A stretch of 39,307 nucleotides of DNA from assembly GCA_031289585.1 (NCBI GenBank), contig JAITPF010000008.1, forward strand, positions 1-39,307, written 5' to 3'. Position 1 is the first letter of the stretch, and each line of letters opens with the position of its first letter. The DNA comes from Endomicrobium sp. GTDB taxonomy: Bacteria; Elusimicrobiota; Endomicrobiia; Endomicrobiales; Endomicrobiaceae. The notes below the pieces were generated by a model. It ran no database searches, was not told the DNA's origin, and saw only the letters and a program-made list of their open reading frames with translations. Shown here in pieces: positions 1 to 7,487 of this stretch. Both the position numbers and the translations under genes were made by a program.

Positions 1-155
1 TAATGGACAATTCTGAATTTATAACGAGATATATGGGGGAAATAGAAAGATTAACGGATAACGATATAACTAATTTCTTTAAAAAATATTATTCTCCTGC
101 AACAATTTCTAATATAACATTACTCCCTAAAGGATTATTGGAGGTAAATAAATGA
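1..155 (+). CDS. M16-family peptidase, C-terminal end (partial)
   Basis: An open frame (codons from base 3) runs from the window edge to a TGA at 153-155. The about 50 visible residues end with a pattern typical of the last helix and strand of M16 (insulinase/PqqL-type) proteins: a 'FFKKYYSPATISNITLLPKG' segment like the family's 'kkyl.p.n.tv..l.P'. The TGA overlaps the ATG of the next gene (ATGA), so the two are co-translated. M16B proteins often come as pairs of one zinc-binding and one inactive subunit. Since the downstream gene lacks the zinc motif, this gene is the likely catalytic partner, but its active-site region lies outside the window, so that role is inferred. Confidence 0.6.
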   Translation, partial: MDNSEFITRYMGEIERLTDNDITNFFKKYYSPATISNITLLPKGLLEVNK

Positions 156-1450
156 AAAAAATATGCTCATTTTTAGTTTCACTTCAAATTATTTTTTTAT
201 TGCAAAGCGCGTTTGGAGGACACATGGAAAGTTTTATGCTTAAAAATAATATTAAAGTTATCTTTAATAAAACTAAGGGAGTTAAGGTTACCGCAGTAAA
301 AATATTTACTCCAGTTTCAGTTATAAACGAAACTTTAAATAATGCCGGAATATCGTATCTAACTGTAAAACTTATGACACAGTCAACAAACAACCGTTCC
401 AATGAAATTCTTGCAAATGACATAGAAAACATTGGGGCTGATTTGTCGTGTGACGCGGATTACGATATGGCTGGACTTAGTATGACTTTTCTTTCGGAGT
501 ATTTCGATAAAGCATCCGGAATTCTTGCAGATGTGGTATTAAATCCCGCATTTAATGAAAAGGAATTATCTTTTGAAAAGCAAAATATTATAGCAGCACT
601 TAATTCGCGTAAAGATAGTATAGGGAGAACTGCTTTAGATGAATTTACAAAAATATTTTACCAGAATACGCCTTATGCTATGCCTGTTTATGGTACAAAT
701 GAAGCAGTTTCAAAAATCACTCGAGAAGATTTAATAAAATGGCATAAGTATTCTTACAATGCATCAAATATTTTAATTTCAGTCGCTGGCAATTTAGATA
801 AAAAAATTGTAAAAGAGTCTTTAGAAAAATATTTTGTACAGATTCCTAGCGGCACAAAGTTTGAAAAACCTATTTTTGACATTAAACAATCCGAATCAAT
901 TACAAAAAAAATTAAAGGGAAGTTTAATCAGGCATACATAATTGTAGGGTTTCATGCGCCTGATATTTCCAATAAAGATTTTGTTTCAGTCAAAGTTGCA
1001 AATGCCGTTTTAGGTGGAAGAATGACAAGTAGATTATTTGTTGAGCTAAGAGAAAAACTTGGTCTTGCTTATGAAGTGAACGCTATCTATCCGTTAAGAA
1101 GGGAAAAGAGCTATTTTGCAATTTATATAGGACTTGATAAAAAAAATATAGATTTAACGTTAAAAAAGATAGATGAAATCTTAAAGGATTTTTGTACTAC
1201 AGAAGTTGATGAGCAGGAATTAAAAGACACTAAAACATATATAAAAGGTCTATATATTATGGATAGGCAAACCGTAAGTAAACAGGCTTATTATTATGGT
1301 TGGCGTGAAATTATAGGACAAGGATACGAATATGATAATAGATATCTTAAAGATGTAGAAAAAGTTACAACAAAAAATATAATAGACGTTGCAAATAAAG
1401 TGTTTTTAAATCATTCCGTAACTATAATAATTAACCCAAACGCGAAATAG
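152..1450 (+). CDS. M16-family peptidase-like protein, non-catalytic subunit, secreted
   Basis: A 432-residue protein with an N-terminal signal peptide (hydrophobic residues about 5-22), so exported. The fold is recognisable as M16B: an N-terminal half with a 'VLNPAF..ELSFEKQNIIAAL' segment and a C-terminal half with the 'GGRMTSRLFVELREKLGLAY' segment that carries the substrate-binding Arg/Tyr pair. The HxxEH zinc motif is absent: where active enzymes read G-L-A-H-F-L-E-H, this protein reads G-I-S-Y-L-T-V-K (about 66-73). It should therefore be the substrate-binding, inactive half of a heterodimer with the upstream gene. A GGAGG at 140-144 lies 7 nt before the ATG, and the ATG overlaps the upstream stop. 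Substrate unknown; probably periplasmic peptides. Confidence 0.85.
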   Translation: MKKICSFLVSLQIIFLLQSAFGGHMESFMLKNNIKVIFNKTKGVKVTAVKIFTPVSVINETLNNAGISYLTVKLMTQSTNNRSNEILANDIENIGADLSCDADYDMAGLSMTFLSEYFDKASGILADVVLNPAFNEKELSFEKQNIIAALNSRKDSIGRTALDEFTKIFYQNTPYAMPVYGTNEAVSKITREDLIKWHKYSYNASNILISVAGNLDKKIVKESLEKYFVQIPSGTKFEKPIFDIKQSESITKKIKGKFNQAYIIVGFHAPDISNKDFVSVKVANAVLGGRMTSRLFVELREKLGLAYEVNAIYPLRREKSYFAIYIGLDKKNIDLTLKKIDEILKDFCTTEVDEQELKDTKTYIKGLYIMDRQTVSKQAYYYGWREIIGQGYEYDNRYLKDVEKVTTKNIIDVANKVFLNHSVTIIINPNAK

Positions 1451-1565
1451 ATGCAAGGAAATAATTGAGTTTATTATTTTTGTTACAGCCTTGTGTGTAC
1501 TGTCCATGTTGATACAGTTGTTTTCATTGCACCACCGATGTCGATGACAGAGAACATAAATAACC

Positions 1566-1603
1566 AACCCCCCAGTAAGGACCAATTTACTTACTGGGGG
1601 GTT
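1566..1603 (-). terminator. 14-bp perfect GC-rich hairpin, candidate terminator
   Basis: Arms 1566-1579 and 1590-1603 are perfect inverted complements (14 bp, including a run of six C paired with six G) around a 10-nt loop. It lies about 45 bp after the end of the frameshifted small secreted-protein gene on the minus strand. The sequence after the stem on that strand is only moderately T-rich, so intrinsic termination is plausible but not certain. It is far more stable than anything else in this A+T-rich gap. Confidence 0.45.
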
Positions 1604-1647
1604 TGCGCATTTACTACAAATTTCTACACTACACACTTAGAGATGGT

Positions 1648-1879
1648 TTAAAGCTCTTTACAATTTCTTACGCATTGTTGTAGACATTCTGCATGCTGAG
1701 GCTCATATCCTGGGCAAGTTTGCAGCACAGCTTTGGATACACAATCCTTCTCTAGGCTGACGCCCAGCAAAAGCTAAGTCAACTAGAAGAGAAAAAATCC
1801 CAGCATTAGCAGACGAAACTGTAAAGAAAGCTAACAACAAACATACTACCGATAAATTCTTAACCTTTTTGATGGACAT
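1648..1879 (-). pseudogene. small Cys-rich secreted protein, frameshifted
   Basis: The start at 1879 (MSIKKVKN...) follows a perfect AAAGGAGG Shine-Dalgarno with 8-nt spacing. The first about 26 residues are a clear Sec signal peptide ending in SANA-G. This frame continues to a stop at 1703. A second frame, open from about 1772 to a TAA at 1648, encodes a Cys-rich tail with spacing C-x8-C-x9-C-x3-C-x3-C, ending CKEL. Joining the frames somewhere near 1745-1770 would give a secreted protein of about 77 residues. I infer a one-base indel, or less likely recoding; alternatively the real product is the shorter form ending at 1703. I recognise no family. A promoter lies upstream (1948-1976) and a strong hairpin downstream, so transcription looks intact. 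Confidence 0.5.
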
Positions 1880-1947
1880 TTTCATCACCTCCTTTTTTTC
1901 AAAATATTGTCTACTACGGGATGGGGTGGTAATAAGATCTTTTAAAA

Positions 1948-1976
1948 TTTATAAGCAGCTGTAATACAGTTTGCAA
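1948..1976 (-). promoter_or_regulatory. sigma70-type promoter with palindromic spacer
   Basis: On the minus strand TTGCAA (1976-1971) and TATAAA (1953-1948) are separated by exactly 17 bp. An 11-bp palindrome, CTGTA-A-TACAG (1959-1969), occupies the spacer and could be a repressor operator. Predicted transcription would begin near 1941, about 60 nt before the start of the small secreted-protein gene. Confidence 0.5.
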
Positions 1977-2300
1977 CGATTGTTAATAAAGACTAACAAA
2001 TAGACAGTTATAAAAACAAATGCATTAACAATATTTGGTTTCATAACCAACCCGGTTGTTAAGCCTATAAAAACTAACTGCTCAGCGCTTGCCTTAGGCG
2101 TTTGGCTTTGTTTATGCCCTTGTTTTGGCTATAAGCTTTTTACTTTCATTTGTACGCTGTGTCTATTTGTACTAATTGAAACTGTCAAAGTCAAGGCAAA
2201 CACAAAACACAGCGGGCATAAGGGCTTAATCCAAAAGCATTTACAATCGACGGACACAAAGAAAGTAATAAGAGCGCTTTTTTTAGCAACTTTTATGCCC

Positions 2301-2337
2301 ATTACGAGTTGCGAAACAACGTGGCAATCTTTTCTTT
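2301..2337 (+). repeat. GTCATTGCGA/GTGGCAATCT dispersed repeat, copy 1
   Basis: The sequence reads ATTACGAG ... GCGAAACAAC then GTGGCAATCT and a T-rich tail. It matches the layout of the copies at 37715-37750 and 37768-37821: a CATTGCGA-like left part, a variable middle and a GTGGCAATCT right part. It is degenerate at the left end. Confidence 0.6.
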
Positions 2338-2397
2338 AGCAACTATGTGAGTGATATTTAACAACTATTCAAGAAAAATATAATTACAATTGAAATT

Positions 2398-2419
2398 ATT
2401 TATATTTATAAATATAAAT
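2398..2419. repeat. 22-bp perfect AT palindrome
   Basis: Every base pairs across the centre between 2408 and 2409 (ATTTATATTTA/TAAATATAAAT). Such palindromes arise more easily in AT-rich DNA, so function is uncertain. Confidence 0.6.
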
Positions 2420-2444
2420 TTTATTAAAGATAATAATTTACTTT

Positions 2445-2467
2445 ATTGTTTACAATCTGTAAACAAT
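2445..2467. promoter_or_regulatory. interrupted palindrome, possible operator
   Basis: ATTGTTTACA and TGTAAACAAT are perfect 10-bp inverted arms around a 3-bp centre. The size and symmetry suit a dimeric repressor site. No gene start lies close by (DUF1844 begins at 3090 and reads toward it; the Cys-rich gene begins at 1879), so the target is unclear. Confidence 0.35.
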
Positions 2468-2787
2468 TCATCGTACTTAACATAATATATATTATCGGAC
2501 ACAAATAATCAACAAAAAAAATAACAATATTTGTTATTTAATAAAATTATTTATATTTTTTGAAATCCATTTTTTGAATTTGAAGTTGTTTAAGAAATTT
2601 TCTAAAAGCTTTTTTGTTTTATCGGCAAACTCGCTTGTTCGTACCTAAAACTGCCGCAGGCTTTTTAGTAAATATATTATTCATATATGGAATGGGCGAA
2701 GACTAATCAATTGAATTTTTTAGAACACCTGAATATGTCAATCAAATTTAAAATCTTTATTTATGCTCCTTTACTTATTTTCTTTCT

Positions 2788-3090
2788 TCAATTTTGTTTT
2801 TCATTTTCATCTTTTAGTTCCGGTTTTGCCACTTCATCAGCATAATTGATTTGTAAATTAGAAATTGTTGAAGTTAACATTTCCTCTTCTTTGTTTGTTA
2901 AATTGCCTTTTGTTTTATCACGAAGCATAAGAAGCATATCAATTGTTACTTTAGCATTTTGTAAATCCTTTTTTATTTTACCATCAACTGGGTTTTGCAT
3001 TTTACCAAGTTGGCACCAAGCTGAAGAGGTAAACATAGTTATAAGATTAAACAAATATGGATTGACATCTAAAATTTCTTTTTCTGACAT
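2788..3090 (-). CDS. DUF1844 domain protein
   Basis: A 100-residue cytoplasmic protein that matches DUF1844 along its length. The N-terminal part has 'NPYLFNLITMFTSSAWCQLG' followed by the family's 'NPVDGK...L..AK.TIDML.ML..KTKGNLT.EEE' pattern, ending in a charged tail. The function of the family is unknown. The start is an ATG preceded by GGGGG about 6 nt upstream. It is the last gene of the minus-strand group with gltX, 32 bp beyond the gltX stop, so it may be co-transcribed. Confidence 0.85.
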   Translation of the reverse strand: MSEKEILDVNPYLFNLITMFTSSAWCQLGKMQNPVDGKIKKDLQNAKVTIDMLLMLRDKTKGNLTNKEEEMLTSTISNLQINYADEVAKPELKDENEKQN

Positions 3091-3122
3091 TTTTCCCCCT
3101 TTGTAAAAGACGTAATAATTTT

Positions 3123-4610
3123 TTAAACTGTTTTAAAAAACTTGTTTATAGTTACATTTATTCTTCTTACCACTTCATTTTTCCCCATAACTTCCATCAT
3201 ATGGAACAAACTAGGACCTTGAGTTCGTCCCGAGATTGCAACTCTTATCGGATGAAATACTTGTCCGGTTTTAATATTTTTCTCTGCAGCTAAAGCTCTG
3301 GCATATTGTTCTAATGCTGCAGATGAGAAATCTTGTTGATTTGCAAGTCTTACAACACTTTCAGTTAAAACAAATTTTGCACTATCTTTTGATTTCTCAG
3401 AAAGCAATGTTTTCTGTACAGCTTCTTCTTTATATTCTATATCTTTTGCAAAAAAGAAATCCACAAGGGATGGAATATCTTTTAACAATTTTATTTTATC
3501 ATGTTCTAAAACTATTGCTTTTTTTAGTAGATCAATATCCCAGTTTTCTATTAATTTCTCATTGTTTGTATACTTTAGCCAATCAATAAACAATTCATAT
3601 ACCTGCTCTGGTGCTTTAGAACGAATTTTTTCACCGTTAAGCCACAACAATTTTACTGGATCGAAAATGGATGGACTTGTACCACATCTTTCTATAGAAA
3701 ATTTCTGTTCTAACTCTTCTATTGTAAAAATTTGTTGACTATCTTCTGTGGACCACCCTAATAGTGCAAGATAATTTATTAATGCCTCTTGTAAATATCC
3801 TTCTTTTCTGTACTCTAAAACAGAAGTATGTCCGTGCCTTTTTGAAAGTCTTGCACCATCATGACCCAAAATCATAGCCATGTGTGCAAATTCAGGCATT
3901 TTCCAACCTAAAGCATTATAAATATGCATTTGACGTGGTGTATTTGAAATATGATCATCGCCTCTTAAAACATGAGTTATTTCCATAAGATAATCATCAA
4001 CAACACACGCAAAATTATATGTAGGTACACCACTTGCTTTCATTATTACAAAATCATCAAGCAAAGAATTATCAAATTCTACTCTTCTTCTTATAAGATC
4101 ATTTAAAACAGTAATTCCTAAATCGGGCATTTTAAATCTTATAACAGCTTTTCTCCCATCTGTTTCTTTTTGTTTTTTTTGTTCAGATGTAAGGTGACTG
4201 CATCTACCATCATATTTGGGAGGAAGTTTGTTGGCTTGAGCCTCTTTCCTCATCTCATCAACCTCTTCCGGAGTACAATAACAATGATATGCAAGCCTTT
4301 TTATAACAAGTTCATCTGCATATTTTTGATATATTCCTTGTTCTTTACGTTTCATTTGATAGTATGGAGCATATTTTAGACATTCGTTGCCAGGACCTTC
4401 GCCCCACTTAAGTTCAAGCCATTTCATAGCATCCAAAATAACTTTTACAGATTCTTCAGTTGAACGAGCTTCATCAGTATCTTCAATTCTTAAAATAAAT
4501 TCCCCGCCTTTGTTTCTTGCAAAAAGCCAGTTAAATAGAGCCGTACGTACCCCTCCTATGTGCAAATCGCCCGTTGGGGACGGCGCAAATCTTACTCTTA
4601 TGTTACTCAT
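3123..4610 (-). CDS. gltX: glutamyl-tRNA synthetase
   Basis: A 495-residue class I aminoacyl-tRNA synthetase that charges tRNA-Glu, normal length for bacterial GluRS. It opens with '[20 protein letters not shown]', containing the HIGH-type motif (HIGG), then 'FILRIEDTD', the family signature. The KMSKS-type loop is 'KLSKR'-like (ARLSKRHG, about residue 258). A Cys-rich segment (CYC ... C-S-H, about 109-137) lies in the position of the zinc-binding insertion seen in many GluRS. The C-terminal anticodon-binding helices end with '[18 protein letters not shown]', typical of the family. The start is an ATG with a GGAAA-type ribosome site. The next gene upstream is hisG, 45 bp away. Confidence 0.97.
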   Translation of the reverse strand: MSNIRVRFAPSPTGDLHIGGVRTALFNWLFARNKGGEFILRIEDTDEARSTEESVKVILDAMKWLELKWGEGPGNECLKYAPYYQMKRKEQGIYQKYADELVIKRLAYHCYCTPEEVDEMRKEAQANKLPPKYDGRCSHLTSEQKKQKETDGRKAVIRFKMPDLGITVLNDLIRRRVEFDNSLLDDFVIMKASGVPTYNFACVVDDYLMEITHVLRGDDHISNTPRQMHIYNALGWKMPEFAHMAMILGHDGARLSKRHGHTSVLEYRKEGYLQEALINYLALLGWSTEDSQQIFTIEELEQKFSIERCGTSPSIFDPVKLLWLNGEKIRSKAPEQVYELFIDWLKYTNNEKLIENWDIDLLKKAIVLEHDKIKLLKDIPSLVDFFFAKDIEYKEEAVQKTLLSEKSKDSAKFVLTESVVRLANQQDFSSAALEQYARALAAEKNIKTGQVFHPIRVAISGRTQGPSLFHMMEVMGKNEVVRRINVTINKFFKTV

Positions 4611-4655
4611 TTGTGTTTCCTTAAAAAATTGTTCTCATGCGTTTGTCGTGACTAA

Positions 4656-5528
4656 TTAATATATTATTTTATTCAACGGATACTCAATAATTCCTGTTGC
4701 GCCAGCCCTTTTCAATGCAGGGATTATTTTTTTTACAGTTTTTTCTTCTAAAATACCTTCCAAAGCACACCAATTTTTATCACTTAATTGTGATATCGTA
4801 GGTTTTTTAAGTGATGGAAGAACAGTCGTAACTTTTTCCAAAGATTCAAGCGGAACATTCATCTTGAGACCTACCATTCCTTCCGCTGCAAGTGCTCCTT
4901 TTAAAAGCATTGCCATACTTTCAATTTTTTCTTTTTTCCAGTTATCATTCAATGTTTCGATATTTGTAATAAATCTTGTAGTTGAAATAAGCATTTCATC
5001 AACTATTCTCAATTTGTTTGCTCTTAAAGATGACCCTGTTTCTGTAAGTTCAACTATTGCATCAACAAGTTTGCCAGCTTTAGCTTCTGTTGCACCCCAC
5101 GAAAACTCAATATCTGCTTTAACTTTATTTTTTGCAAAATATTTTTTTGTATAATTTACAAGCTCAGTTGCAACACGCTTTCCTTGTAAATCTTTTATCG
5201 ACTTAATTTTTGAATCCTCTGGTACGGCTAAAACCCATCTTACAGGTCTAAATCCTGATTTTGCATAATTCAATTCGCATATTTCTTTTACTTTCGCACC
5301 ACTTTCACAAATCCAGTCATAACCAGTAAGTCCAGCATCAAAAAAACCATCTTGAACGTACCTTGCCATTTCCTGTGAACGCACTAACATTATTTCCAAT
5401 TCATCATCATCTGATATTGGATAATATGATCTTGACGATACATTTATTCTTATACCTGCTTTTTTAAACAAATCAATTGTTGAATCTTGAAGACTTCCTT
5501 TTGGAAATCCCAATTTTAACTTTTTCAT
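4656..5528 (-). CDS. hisG: ATP phosphoribosyltransferase, long form
   Basis: Catalyses the first step of histidine synthesis (ATP + PRPP to phosphoribosyl-ATP). At 290 residues it is the long HisG form, with two PRT/periplasmic-binding-fold catalytic domains and a C-terminal ACT-like histidine-sensing domain (about 215-290, ending [13 protein letters not shown]). The PRPP-site signature '[20 protein letters not shown]' (about 156-175) is intact, as is the N-terminal '[11 protein letters not shown]'. The long form does not need HisZ. No other his genes are in the window, so this is a detached hisG. The start ATG follows GAGG-type SD at ideal spacing. It may be transcribed with gltX. Confidence 0.95.
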   Translation of the reverse strand: MKKLKLGFPKGSLQDSTIDLFKKAGIRINVSSRSYYPISDDDELEIMLVRSQEMARYVQDGFFDAGLTGYDWICESGAKVKEICELNYAKSGFRPVRWVLAVPEDSKIKSIKDLQGKRVATELVNYTKKYFAKNKVKADIEFSWGATEAKAGKLVDAIVELTETGSSLRANKLRIVDEMLISTTRFITNIETLNDNWKKEKIESMAMLLKGALAAEGMVGLKMNVPLESLEKVTTVLPSLKKPTISQLSDKNWCALEGILEEKTVKKIIPALKRAGATGIIEYPLNKIIY

Positions 5529-5570
5529 AACATCTCCTCTTTGTTACTATTTCAAATATTTGATTGTAAA

Positions 5571-5650
5571 GCCCAAAGAACTGTGGCAATCTTTATTTTT
5601 TTACAATGTGGATTGTTCACTGGTTTTACCGGTTCGCAATGACAACAAAA
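5571..5650 (-). repeat. GTCATTGCGA/GTGGCAATCT dispersed repeat, copy 2
   Basis: Read on the minus strand: GTCATTGCGAA near 5642-5632, a middle with ACCGGTAAAACC, and GATTGCCACAG-TTCTTTGGGC at the other end. The TTCTTTGGGC end block is shared with the copy at 37461-37496. It lies between hisG and the CvpA-like gene. Confidence 0.6.
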
Positions 5651-5688
5651 AACAATTTATTGAGACACACTTTAGTATTGTAAAGATT

Positions 5689-6150
5689 TTACTTTTGATG
5701 CTTTACCTCTTTTATTTCCAGTGATTGCGGAATATAATTCTTAAACACTGGAATGTTAGATTGCAGTATATGAGAAATAATTTTATATATTGTTGTATGC
5801 GTTGATTTATCCACCGCATATATTCCATGAGTCATTGTAGGGATTATCACATTGAGGGATACTATAAGCCAAACACAAACACTTAAAATTAATCCGCCTA
5901 TTTTATCCAAAATAGTTAGATAGAAAAAACTGATAATTCTCAACATAAAAGCGCCAATTAAAATAACAACTAATGCAGTTATTGCAAAGACTAAATAGAA
6001 ATTTATTCCTTCTTGATATGGATATTTATTTGCTATAAAAATAGCAAAAAAACCGGCAATAACTGCAAAAAAAGTTCTTGTAAACCCTACAGACCACCCA
6101 AGCCATGCTATTAAAATTATGCTTACTACCAAAAAAGTATCTATTACCAA
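5689..6150 (-). CDS. CvpA-family membrane protein
   Basis: A 153-residue integral membrane protein with four hydrophobic segments (about 5-22, 28-46, 53-73, 80-105). The opening, 'D..LV.SII.IAWLGWSVGFTRTFFAV', matches the CvpA (colicin V production) family, whose members are small multi-spanning inner-membrane proteins; the biochemical role is poorly defined. The only plausible start is a TTG, 2 nt after the stop of the DUF1015 gene, suggesting translational coupling. The C-terminal about 40 residues are soluble and unusual. Confidence 0.7.
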   Translation of the reverse strand: MVIDTFLVVSIILIAWLGWSVGFTRTFFAVIAGFFAIFIANKYPYQEGINFYLVFAITALVVILIGAFMLRIISFFYLTILDKIGGLILSVCVWLIVSLNVIIPTMTHGIYAVDKSTHTTIYKIISHILQSNIPVFKNYIPQSLEIKEVKHQK

Positions 6151-6152
6151 GA

Positions 6153-7370
6153 TTATACAGTCCTTATCACCATTCCGCTTGCAAGTTTCGGATAGAAATA
6201 TGTTGATTTCTGTGGCATCATCTCATTGTTTAAGCTGATAGCTTTCAAAGAGTCAACCGGAGTTGCTGGGACTATAATTGCAATTCTTCCAGTTTTTTGT
6301 GCAAGTAACACTGCTTCTTTATCACTTTTTACATAAGTAAATTCTGCAGCATCTATGCTTGGCATAAGTATATAATGCAAAGCACTTACTGCCAAATTTC
6401 TATAAGCTTTGCCCTTGTTTGGCATAGCTTTTTTTAGAAATGCTTCCTTTTTGATTGTCAAAACCCTGTATTTACCATCTTTAAAAATCATCATAGGCTG
6501 AATTTCTTTTTTAGAGAGTTTCTGAAAATCTTTTACCGAATGTACGTCAAAATATTTTTCAATATTTGATTCTAAATCAGTAGTAGACTCAATAACTCTA
6601 TGTGTAGGCCAGATTGAAATTCCTGGATCTTCCATGGGGCATAAATAGGTTAAAACGTAATTGTACTCTTTTTCTGAAGTATAAGTTTCATCTTTCTCTT
6701 TTCTTTCCTGGCTATAATTCCACGCAGTTTCGTATCTATGGTGACCATCAGCTATAAACATTTTTTTACTTGACAAATATTTTTCAACCGTTTTGACAAT
6801 TTCTTCATCTGTGACAGCCCACAATTTATGAAATGTCCCTTCTTCATCTCTTGCAGTTGCCGTAGGAGTTCTTCTTGCTATTTTTTTGCAAATATCTATT
6901 ACTATATGCTTATCATCGTCAAATAAACCAAAAATAGGGCTGATATTTGCCTTTGTTGCTTTTAAAAGTTTCAATCTGTCAGCTTTAGGCTTTGCAAGTG
7001 TTTTTTCGTGTGGTTTCACCGAACCTTTACTAGAATGAGGATTATCAAGTTTTAAAGCTGCAAAAAGTCCTCTTCTTGTCATTTTAATTCCATGATCCTC
7101 AAAAATCTGTTCATAAAAATATAAAGACGGTCTTTCATCGCATACAAGAACACCGTTACTTTGCCACAATTTAAATAAATTAGTAGCGTTTCTATACTTG
7201 TTCTTTTTACCTCTAGGATCAGGTAATTCAATATTAACTATATTAAAAGGTGAAAGTTTCTGAAGTCTTTCTTTTTTTTCAGGATTTATAACATCATAAG
7301 GAGGGCAAATAAAATTGGTAACTATTTCTTTCGAATATCTTATTGCCTGAAATGCTTTTATTTCTGCCAT
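6153..7370 (-). CDS. DUF1015 family protein
   Basis: About 405 residues, a full-length DUF1015 (PF06245) protein of unknown biochemical role; the family is cytosolic and widespread. Supporting blocks are 'CPPYDVINPEKK' near the N-terminus, 'PHEKTLAKPKADRLKLLKATKANISPIFGL' (shown in parts) and 'MFIADGHHRYETAW', the most conserved family motif. I chose the ATG at 7370 rather than the one at 7412 because GGGGAGGAAG lies 7 nt before it. The gene ends 2 nt before the TTG start of the CvpA-like gene. Confidence 0.9.
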   Translation of the reverse strand: MAEIKAFQAIRYSKEIVTNFICPPYDVINPEKKERLQKLSPFNIVNIELPDPRGKKNKYRNATNLFKLWQSNGVLVCDERPSLYFYEQIFEDHGIKMTRRGLFAALKLDNPHSSKGSVKPHEKTLAKPKADRLKLLKATKANISPIFGLFDDDKHIVIDICKKIARRTPTATARDEEGTFHKLWAVTDEEIVKTVEKYLSSKKMFIADGHHRYETAWNYSQERKEKDETYTSEKEYNYVLTYLCPMEDPGISIWPTHRVIESTTDLESNIEKYFDVHSVKDFQKLSKKEIQPMMIFKDGKYRVLTIKKEAFLKKAMPNKGKAYRNLAVSALHYILMPSIDAAEFTYVKSDKEAVLLAQKTGRIAIIVPATPVDSLKAISLNNEMMPQKSTYFYPKLASGMVIRTV

Positions 7371-7450
7371 AAATAACTTCCTCCCCAAATTTATGCTGTT
7401 TGCTGTTTTCACCCCAATTTAAATGTTAATTTTATAAAAATATTCTAATA

Positions 7451-7479
7451 TTGTCAAAAAACTAAAAATTTTATAAAAT
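7451..7479 (+). promoter_or_regulatory. promoter of the M23 peptidase gene
   Basis: TTGTCA (7451-7456), then 17 bp, then TAAAAT (7474-7479). The predicted transcription start is near 7486, only 2-8 nt before the candidate ATGs at 7488 and 7494, and no Shine-Dalgarno is visible. The mRNA should be leaderless or nearly so. Confidence 0.5.
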
Positions 7480-7487
7480 TATGTATT

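Larger units (their letters stand above)
1980..2787. other. gene-poor decayed intergenic region
   Basis: No intact gene is supported here. The stretch holds three copies of an octamer TTATGCCC (two direct near 2112 and 2293, one inverted near 2214), one member of the GTGGCAATCT repeat family (2301-2337), a 22-bp AT palindrome (2398-2419) and a 23-bp interrupted palindrome (2445-2467). From about 2470 to 2787 it is very A+T-rich and I see no convincing coding or structural signal. Confidence 0.6.

Noticed and set aside
1406-1636. 76-codon minus-strand frame over the end of the M16 gene
   Set aside because: Overlaps the conserved 3' end of the peptidase gene and the hairpin; no start signals.
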